Origin: an uncultured Prevotellaceae bacterium
GTDB lineage: Bacteria > Bacteroidota > Bacteroidia > Bacteroidales > Bacteroidaceae
Length of the DNA stretch: 64,000 nucleotides
Direction of reading: 5' to 3'
NCBI GenBank assembly: GCA_900314985.1
Contig: OMXL01000009.1
Location: 37,494-101,493, forward strand
Position 1 is the first letter of the stretch. Each line of letters opens with the position of its first letter. This document shows positions 59,174 through 64,000 of the stretch, in pieces. Under the pieces are notes generated by a model. The model searched no databases. It was not told where the DNA came from and saw only the letters and a list, made by a program, of their open reading frames with translations. A program made the position numbers and the translations under genes.

Positions 59174-59357
59174 CGGACATTCGGACTTCGGACTTCGGAC
59201 GTTTTGGTGATTTTTATTTTCACGGACAATAGCCAATAATAATATAATATTATAATATTATATTATTATTGAATTATTTTATAAAAATTTCTCTTCATTT
59301 CTAATTTCGCTAAAATTTTGGGAAAACGTCCGAAGTCCGAAGTCCGAATGTCCGAAT
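59174..59357. repeat. Nested inverted repeat with heptamer arms and a central 38-bp palindrome
   Basis: Arms 59178-59205 and 59323-59350 are a perfect 28-bp inverted repeat; each arm is itself made of TCGGACT-type heptamers. Midway, 59234-59271 is a perfect 38-bp A+T palindrome. The outer loop is 117 bp. This looks like a small non-coding mobile or structural element. Confidence 0.75.
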
Positions 59358-59424
59358 GGATCTGCTACGAAATAGTCCTTTTGTTAAATATATATAATTC
59401 TATGCAAAAACTTGGTACTTTGTA

Positions 59425-59455
59425 TTGCAAGGTACTGTATTTTTATATATCTTTG
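59425..59455 (+). promoter_or_regulatory. padR promoter with overlapping operator candidate
   Basis: TTG 59425-59427, 20-base spacer, -7 box TATCTTTG 59448-59455. An imperfect inverted repeat, GTACTTTG (59415-59422) and CAAGGTAC (59428-59435), overlaps the TTG and could bind PadR. Confidence 0.65.
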
Positions 59456-59483
59456 CACCCAGAAACCAATAAATGGGTGAGAT

Positions 59484-59816
59484 ATGAATATTGAAAATGC
59501 AAAGTCACAGATGAGGAAGGGCATGCTGGAGTACTGCGTACTGCTGCTCTTGAAGCATAGTCCCTCGTATGCCAGTGACATCATTCAGCGACTGAAAGAC
59601 GCTGAGTTGCTGGTGGTAGAGGGTACGCTCTATCCGTTGCTGACCCGCCTGAAGAACGACGGGTTGCTGGTGTATCAGTGGCAGGAGTCGACACAGGGTC
59701 CGCCACGAAAGTATTATGCTCTCAGCAAGGAGGGTGAACAATTTCTGGAAGGGCTCGATGGAGCTTGGATGGAACTCTCAAATACAGTGAACTATCTTAA
59801 AAGAATTGAGAATTGA
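59484..59816 (+). CDS. PadR-family transcriptional regulator
   Basis: 110 residues. Winged helix domain: NAKSQMRKGMLEYCVLLLLK, then VVEGTLYPLLTRLKNDGLLV with the recognition helix and wing RKYYALSKEGEQFL, followed by a short C-terminal dimerisation helix (PadR-s1 type, no long PadR C domain). In many Firmicutes and Bacteroidetes such regulators precede PspC genes and control them in response to envelope stress. The last residues (IEN) and the stop are encoded by a heptamer run. Confidence 0.93.
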   Translation: MNIENAKSQMRKGMLEYCVLLLLKHSPSYASDIIQRLKDAELLVVEGTLYPLLTRLKNDGLLVYQWQESTQGPPRKYYALSKEGEQFLEGLDGAWMELSNTVNYLKRIEN

Positions 59817-59838
59817 GAATGGAGAATTAAGAATTAAT
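59804..59838. repeat. Heptamer tandem repeat, unit AATTGAG, 5 copies
   Basis: AATTGAG, AATTGAG, AATGGAG, AATTAAG, AATTAAT in register. It contains the padR stop (59814-59816) and ends eight bases before the pspC ATG. Confidence 0.75.
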
Positions 59839-59845
59839 CAATAAT

Positions 59846-61429
59846 ATGAAGAAGAATATTACCATTAACCTGTGCGGGCGCCTCTTCCAGATTGATGAGG
59901 ATGCCTACGAGATGTTGCAGCACTACACGGAGTCGCTGCGTGCCTCCTTCGGTAAGGAAGAGGGTGGAGAAGAGATTGCCGACGACATCGAAGAGCGTAT
60001 TGCCGAGCTGTTTGCCGAGCTGAAGGCTTCTGGCGTGGAGGCCATCACCATTGAGCATGTGAAGGACATCATTACCCGTATCGGTGAGCCTGAACAGCTG
60101 ACGAATGATGATAGTGGAGAGTGGAAAGAGGAAAGTGGAAAGAATAGCGGTCATCGCTATGACTCGTTTCGCTCTGCTGCCGAGGGCGTATATGACATTG
60201 TACGTGCACGCACGTCAGGTAAGCGCCTCTATCGTAATCCTAACGACAGGATGATAGCTGGTGTGATGTCTGGTCTGGCTGCCTATACCAATACCGACGT
60301 CACATGGTGGCGTCTGGGCATTGTCTTGTCAGTACTGTTCTATGGCTTCGGCATCATTGCCTATATCGTGCTGGCCATCGTGCTGCCTGAGGCTAACACG
60401 CCTGAAGAGCGCCTGCAGATGGAAGGTAAGGAGGTGACGCCTCAGAATCTGGCCAATGTGGTGGTGGAGAACGGACAGCAGCCCGTCAGACGCAACGGTT
60501 GTGTGGGCACGTTTGTGACGCTCATCGGCACACTGGTAGCCGCCTTCTTTGTGGGCATCGCCATCATTGTGGGTATCGTGCTGCTGGTCTGTCTGTTCAT
60601 GGTGGTGGTATCTTATATCATTGCCTTCACCGTACCTACGGCAGCTCATCTCAGCTTGCCTTTCAACATCGGTTTCCTGGAACTGCCCGAACTGTTTAAC
60701 CTGTATCCTTGGGCAGTGGTGACCTTCATGGTCGGCCTGCTGTTGACACTGATGATACCGCTCTATGCAATTGTACACATGCTGTTCTCCAGAGCGGGTA
60801 AACTACAGCCTATGGGCATTGTCCAGCGCATCACGTGGGTGGTGCTGTGGATAGCTGCCCTGTGTAGCATGATACCCTCGCTCATCTGGATTCAGGAGAA
60901 GAATTCCGAGCGCCATCATGATGAGTATAGCAACACCGTTATCTACCAGCGCGTAGAGATGGATCGTGAGTCGAAGAACTATCTGCGTCGTGGTGACTGG
61001 ACGCTGCTGAAGGCAGAGAACTGTGCCCACTATACTTACTGTGGCGAGCACCCCACTGGTGGACCCTTTGAGCGCTATCTGGATGCATGGAATGAGGACT
61101 GCGAGGAGGTATATACCGCAGAGCGCAGAGAGGAAGTGGAGGCTGGCACGTATCGCCTGACCTGCATAGCCCGTGCTGAGGGTCCTGGTCCTTGCATCTA
61201 TGTGATGGCTGACGATAAGCATCTGCAGGAGATTCCCGTGTATGGCAATAGTGGTGGTGAGATGCCCAATCAGAATAAGGGTTGGTCAGTCGTAACCATC
61301 GACAGCATCGAGGTCAGCGAAGCACGCTCTATTGGCTATGGTGTCTCTACCGACCAATTCTTGACACAGCGCCCCTGCCGTGCCCAGTGGTTCTCGGCCT
61401 GCGACTTTAAACTGGAGAAAATCAAGTAA
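59846..61429 (+). CDS. PspC-domain membrane protein
   Basis: 527 residues. N-terminal cytoplasmic helical domain (FGKEEGGEEIADDIEERIAE, DIITRIGEPEQL), a heptamer-encoded linker (DDSGEWKEESGKNSG, residues 89-103), then the PspC domain: KRLYRNPNDRMIAGVMSGLA, TDVTWWRLGIVLSVLFYGFG, IIAYIVLAIVLPEANTPEER. Four further membrane segments follow, then an extracytoplasmic beta domain (VYTAERREEVEAGTYRLTCI). It is the target of the PadR regulator and probably responds to membrane stress. Confidence 0.9.
   Translation: MKKNITINLCGRLFQIDEDAYEMLQHYTESLRASFGKEEGGEEIADDIEERIAELFAELKASGVEAITIEHVKDIITRIGEPEQLTNDDSGEWKEESGKNSGHRYDSFRSAAEGVYDIVRARTSGKRLYRNPNDRMIAGVMSGLAAYTNTDVTWWRLGIVLSVLFYGFGIIAYIVLAIVLPEANTPEERLQMEGKEVTPQNLANVVVENGQQPVRRNGCVGTFVTLIGTLVAAFFVGIAIIVGIVLLVCLFMVVVSYIIAFTVPTAAHLSLPFNIGFLELPELFNLYPWAVVTFMVGLLLTLMIPLYAIVHMLFSRAGKLQPMGIVQRITWVVLWIAALCSMIPSLIWIQEKNSERHHDEYSNTVIYQRVEMDRESKNYLRRGDWTLLKAENCAHYTYCGEHPTGGPFERYLDAWNEDCEEVYTAERREEVEAGTYRLTCIARAEGPGPCIYVMADDKHLQEIPVYGNSGGEMPNQNKGWSVVTIDSIEVSEARSIGYGVSTDQFLTQRPCRAQWFSACDFKLEKIK
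60113..60147. repeat. Heptamer tandem repeat inside pspC, unit AGTGGAA, 5 copies
   Basis: AGTGGAG, AGTGGAA, AGAGGAA, AGTGGAA, AGAATAG in register, translated as the linker SGEWKEESGKNSG between two domains. Confidence 0.7.
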
Positions 61430-61448
61430 CAATAAACGATAACCAACA

Positions 61449-61556
61449 ATGAAAACAACAATCGTAACCATGATCCTTGCCATGCTCATCGCACCTGTTG
61501 GCAAGCAGGGCAAGGTGCGCGAAAACGTGACGGTAGAGCAGTTGCTGAACGAATAA
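61449..61556 (+). CDS. Possible small secreted peptide
   Basis: 35 codons starting 19 bases after the pspC stop: MKTTIVTMILAMLIAPVGKQ, then GKVRENVTVEQLLNE. The front looks like a short signal or membrane segment. It could be a real third gene of the padR operon or the remnant of a longer secreted protein. No homologue is recognised. Confidence 0.35.
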   Translation: MKTTIVTMILAMLIAPVGKQGKVRENVTVEQLLNE

Positions 61557-61576
61557 GTAGAATAGCAAATAGAAAA

Positions 61577-61615
61577 AATATCAGCCATCTTATGCGGATG
61601 GCTGATATTTGTTTT
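61577..61615. terminator. Bidirectional intrinsic terminator
   Basis: A perfect 13-bp stem (61577-61589 with 61597-61609) and 7-base loop, with a T-rich tract on the right for rightward transcripts and an A-rich tract on the left for the convergent gene. Confidence 0.85.
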
Positions 61616-63161
61616 ATTGTACCACGATGAGCTTGGCTGCGGCATTATCCATATCAGGCATGGTCATGCCGATGGGTGCTCCGATGTATGTCGGGTCGCA
61701 GACCACAAAGCGTTCGCCATTGTATTCCACATAGTCGCCCTTGACAGGCTCGTTGAAGTGGATAGCCATGGCCAGGTGGCCAGGATAGTAGATGAGCGTG
61801 GACTTCAGTCCCAGCAGGTCGCCCACCAGTCGTGACAACAGGATAGAGCGGTCCTCGCAGTCGCAGTAGGGATAGAAGAGGCTCTCGCTGGGGAAGAAAG
61901 CGCGATCGGCGCCCCACACCTTCTCGTCGAACTCATACTCCAGACCCGTCTGTATCCAGTTCAGCAGGCGTTCTACGGCCTCCTTCTCGCTCAGGTCTGC
62001 CAACTTCTCGCGCAGTTCAGCCAGCGTCTCCTTGTTGTCGTCAGTGGCAAAGGGTGTAGTAGCCAGCATAGCCCAGCGCGTCATGAACGAGCCCGTCTTG
62101 GCTCTGGACGATGGATAGTGGTTGTAGAACGCCAGCAGGTTGCTGTTGACGCTCACCTCCACACTCATGTCTTTGTATTTCTCGGAAGAGATGCGACGAC
62201 GGTTGGTAGGATGGTTGGCGAGCAACAGCGGCTTCTGCATCCATAGCGACAGTTCCTGCTCCTTGGGGAAGGAAGCATCGCAGATTCTCATGTCGACAAT
62301 CTTGTCGTCAGTGCCATAGACAAAGAACTTGCTGCCGTCCATGGTGAACGATGTGCGGTCGTAGAGTACGTGGTCGGTGGCAAACAGCATGACCAGTTCC
62401 TGATTGCTGATGCCCATACGCACTTTGTAGCCCGACTGCTGATAGAGGTAGCTGAGCATCAGCGTAGCCTCGTTGCCAGCCGTGCAGGCGTGAGCCACGC
62501 TGTCGAGCAACAGCAGATAGGCCCAGTCGCCCATCTGGTGCTTCTTGCGCAGTTCAAGACAGTCATAGAGGGTGTTGTCATAGTCCTTGCCAATCATGCG
62601 CTCCCAGCCAGTGGCAATGGCCTCTGGCGTGCATGCCTCCATCTTGATCTGCTGGTCGGGCGAGAAGCGCACCTCCATAGGCGTACCAAAATAGGTGAAC
62701 TGTACGCGTGGCGTCTCCTCCTGGACAGGAGTAACGGGCACAGGCACGGGAACGACAGGAATATTAGGATTATCCGGAACGGGCGTGACAGCCACGATAG
62801 GCATAGGCGCAATGGGTGCCAAGGGCTCAGGCTGAGGCTTCACCTCGGGTAGGGTGATGGGTTCACCCTCTATCTCGATAGGCTTGCTCTCGATGGGTTT
62901 CTCAGCCTCCTTCTCATCGAAGATGACTGGTGGCAACTCGTTCTCCTTGGGCTTGATGAGTGGTTCCTCAGGCTCATAGGGATGCCACTCGCCACGAAGC
63001 AGGTCTGCATATCTGCGATTGGCTTCGTCGCGGAATTTCTCGTAGTCGGATTTCGCCTTCTGCCTGAAGTCTTGGAAGTCCTTCAGGAACGGGTTGGCCA
63101 CCTGCGCCTGAGCAGCAGAGCAGCCTACCAACATCATCAGCGTGAACAGTACCTGTTTCAA
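61614..63161 (-). CDS. Secreted transglutaminase-like protein with Pro-rich linker
   Basis: 515 residues starting at a TTG (63161); a stop blocks upstream extension and the next Met would remove most of the signal peptide KQVLFTLMMLVGCSAAQA. Residues 75-150 form a Pro/Glu/Val-rich linker (PMPIVAVTPVPDNPNIPVVP). The C-terminal half has a transglutaminase-like triad: YPYCDCEDRSIL (Cys), YPGHLAMAI (His) and FVVCDPTYIG (Asp). Such proteins in Bacteroidetes are probably periplasmic proteases or cross-linkers; the substrate is unknown. It follows the 210-residue secreted protein by 18 bases. Confidence 0.78.
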   Translation of the reverse strand: MKQVLFTLMMLVGCSAAQAQVANPFLKDFQDFRQKAKSDYEKFRDEANRRYADLLRGEWHPYEPEEPLIKPKENELPPVIFDEKEAEKPIESKPIEIEGEPITLPEVKPQPEPLAPIAPMPIVAVTPVPDNPNIPVVPVPVPVTPVQEETPRVQFTYFGTPMEVRFSPDQQIKMEACTPEAIATGWERMIGKDYDNTLYDCLELRKKHQMGDWAYLLLLDSVAHACTAGNEATLMLSYLYQQSGYKVRMGISNQELVMLFATDHVLYDRTSFTMDGSKFFVYGTDDKIVDMRICDASFPKEQELSLWMQKPLLLANHPTNRRRISSEKYKDMSVEVSVNSNLLAFYNHYPSSRAKTGSFMTRWAMLATTPFATDDNKETLAELREKLADLSEKEAVERLLNWIQTGLEYEFDEKVWGADRAFFPSESLFYPYCDCEDRSILLSRLVGDLLGLKSTLIYYPGHLAMAIHFNEPVKGDYVEYNGERFVVCDPTYIGAPIGMTMPDMDNAAAKLIVVQ

Positions 63162-63179
63162 TGCCTCTATGTGTTAATG

Positions 63180-63812
63180 TTATTTGTTGTTTACTCCTTC
63201 TCTCACAAAGTCGCTGACCATCTTGCCATACTTCTGGGCAAGGGCAGTCTCCTTGGCAGCATTCTCTACGGCACGCAGACGTGCAGCCATGGCGGCATTC
63301 TCGTCAACCACGAAATAAGACTGTAGCTCGAAGGTGCCGTCGCCATTGTCGCGAATGACGCTGAACGACTCTTTCAGCTCGCCCTTGATCTCTTTCTCTA
63401 CCAGTCGCTCGTAGGCAGCATAGAGCTTCTCAAACTCGCCATCGGCATCAGAGCCGTTGCCGTTGATGTCGCTCACGATGCGTCCCTTCAGCTGACTGCC
63501 AGCCTGCTGGGCATAGATCATAGAGGCATTGTTGATAGCCATCTGGTGACCAATGTTCTTTGACTTGAATTTGGTGGCAACACCCACAATCTCCTCGCCT
63601 GTATCGCCCAGTGCGTTCAGCTTGTCATAGTGCTGCAACAGGAGCACTTCAAGGGTGCGTGACGAACCGAATACCTTCCAGTTTCCCTTCTTGTATTCCT
63701 TCATCTTCTTCTGAAACTCTTTCTTCTGTGCCTTTTCTAATGCTTTATTCTGTGCTTGAACTGTGGGGAACATCAGACAGAGTGCCACAAACATCATTAA
63801 AAACTTCTTCAT
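63180..63812 (-). CDS. Small secreted helical protein
   Basis: 210 residues; signal peptide MKKFLMMFVALCLMFPTVQAQ. The mature part is Lys-rich then helical (KKEFQKKMKEYKKGNWKVFG, TLEVLLLQHYDKLNALGDTG, EKLYAAYERLVEKEIKGELK) and ends in MVSDFVREGVNNK. I do not recognise a family. It lies upstream of the transglutaminase-like gene on the same strand and shares its promoter, so the two may act together at the envelope. Confidence 0.75.
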   Translation of the reverse strand: MKKFLMMFVALCLMFPTVQAQNKALEKAQKKEFQKKMKEYKKGNWKVFGSSRTLEVLLLQHYDKLNALGDTGEEIVGVATKFKSKNIGHQMAINNASMIYAQQAGSQLKGRIVSDINGNGSDADGEFEKLYAAYERLVEKEIKGELKESFSVIRDNGDGTFELQSYFVVDENAAMAARLRAVENAAKETALAQKYGKMVSDFVREGVNNK

Positions 63813-63874
63813 AATCGTTTGTTTTTAGGTGAATAGCTAATATTTATAATTTCGTAAAATATGTATTTTCGGTG

Positions 63875-63882
63875 CAAATATA
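63875..63882 (-). promoter_or_regulatory. -7 box for the last operon
   Basis: Minus-strand TATATTTG, 62 bases before the ATG at 63812. Upstream at 63917-63934 lies a TTTCCAA-ATAA-TTGGAAA palindrome that could be an operator. Confidence 0.5.
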
Positions 63883-64000
63883 CGAAAAATATTGGAATAA
63901 ATCTTCTATGTTGCTTTCCAAATAATTGGAAAATATTTATTGTTTATTAACTGTTTATTATCAATCACTTAGCGTGAAGTCCATTAGTACGATGACTTTT

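Larger units (their letters stand above)
58896..59483. other. Intergenic region with 21-bp repeats and a nested inverted repeat
   Basis: No gene. Contains the 21-bp degenerate tandem array (58896-58996), an A+T- and G+C-mixed stretch with no clear element (59000-59170), the nested inverted repeat (59174-59357) and the padR promoter (59425-59455). Confidence 0.6.

Overview
The window reads as chromosome of a Bacteroidota, most likely Prevotellaceae (Prevotella or Segatella type). The reasons are: promoters with the Bacteroidetes -7 box TAnnTTTG and a TTG about 20 bp upstream; a 2,464-residue SprA (the type IX secretion outer-membrane translocon); T9SS-type C-terminal tails ending in basic residues on several secreted proteins; meso-DAP dehydrogenase; DUF6029, Omp28, TlpA and CarboxypepD_reg-like families; and little Shine-Dalgarno signal. 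No rRNA, tRNA, CRISPR array or complete insertion sequence was seen.

Layout. 0-3.8 kb: a minus-strand envelope operon (TlpA thioredoxin, DUF6029 barrel, Omp28 lipoprotein, two secreted proteins, the last cut by the window edge). 4.1-8 kb: trpS with an intrinsic terminator, a four-gene lipoprotein operon (CsgG, small lipoprotein, DUF4810, DUF799/GNA1162 type) and a MerR regulator. 8-16 kb, minus strand: the parA-parB-DUF5683-lytic transglycosylase-relA/spoT chromosome and cell-wall cluster, a pectinesterase, and ddh. 16-19.4 kb: a secreted multidomain protein and a NUC1 nuclease. 19.4-26.5 kb: an A+T-rich, partly decayed island with a BspA leucine-rich-repeat protein, orphan small genes, a truncated rhuM, a frameshifted DUF1016 nuclease gene, a candidate structured RNA and several repeat families, bounded by inverted copies of the same decayed sequence. 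26.5-37.8 kb: ruvA, sprA, a substrate-binding lipoprotein and a TPR protein. 37.8-44.6 kb, minus strand: kdsA, kdsD, a kinase-less HTCS-like regulator and a cardiolipin-synthase-like enzyme. 44.8-50.2 kb: an outer-membrane barrel, an NCS2/AzgA purine permease, a histidine kinase and an MscS channel. 50.4-51.7 kb: a DUF2975 pair with a YozG-like HTH regulator and a probable operator. 51.8-58.9 kb: a carboxylesterase, two large TlpA-like proteins and a CarboxypepD_reg protein. 59.4-63.8 kb: a PadR-PspC operon, then a transglutaminase-fold protein and a small secreted protein.

Two observations stand out. First, at least twelve places carry short tandem runs with a period of exactly seven bases (one more has eight). 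The unit differs from place to place. The runs sit on gene ends: they supply stop codons and last residues of several genes, the TTG start region of sprA, the core of a signal peptide, and interdomain linkers. Second, the HTCS-like protein next to the Kdo genes has lost the phospho-accepting His, the whole HATPase domain and the receiver Asp, but keeps the periplasmic propeller and the AraC DNA-binding domain. It may therefore signal across the membrane without phosphotransfer.

Other points of interest are nested inverted repeats, a cloverleaf-like element, and a 21-bp degenerate repeat family shared by two intergenic regions.
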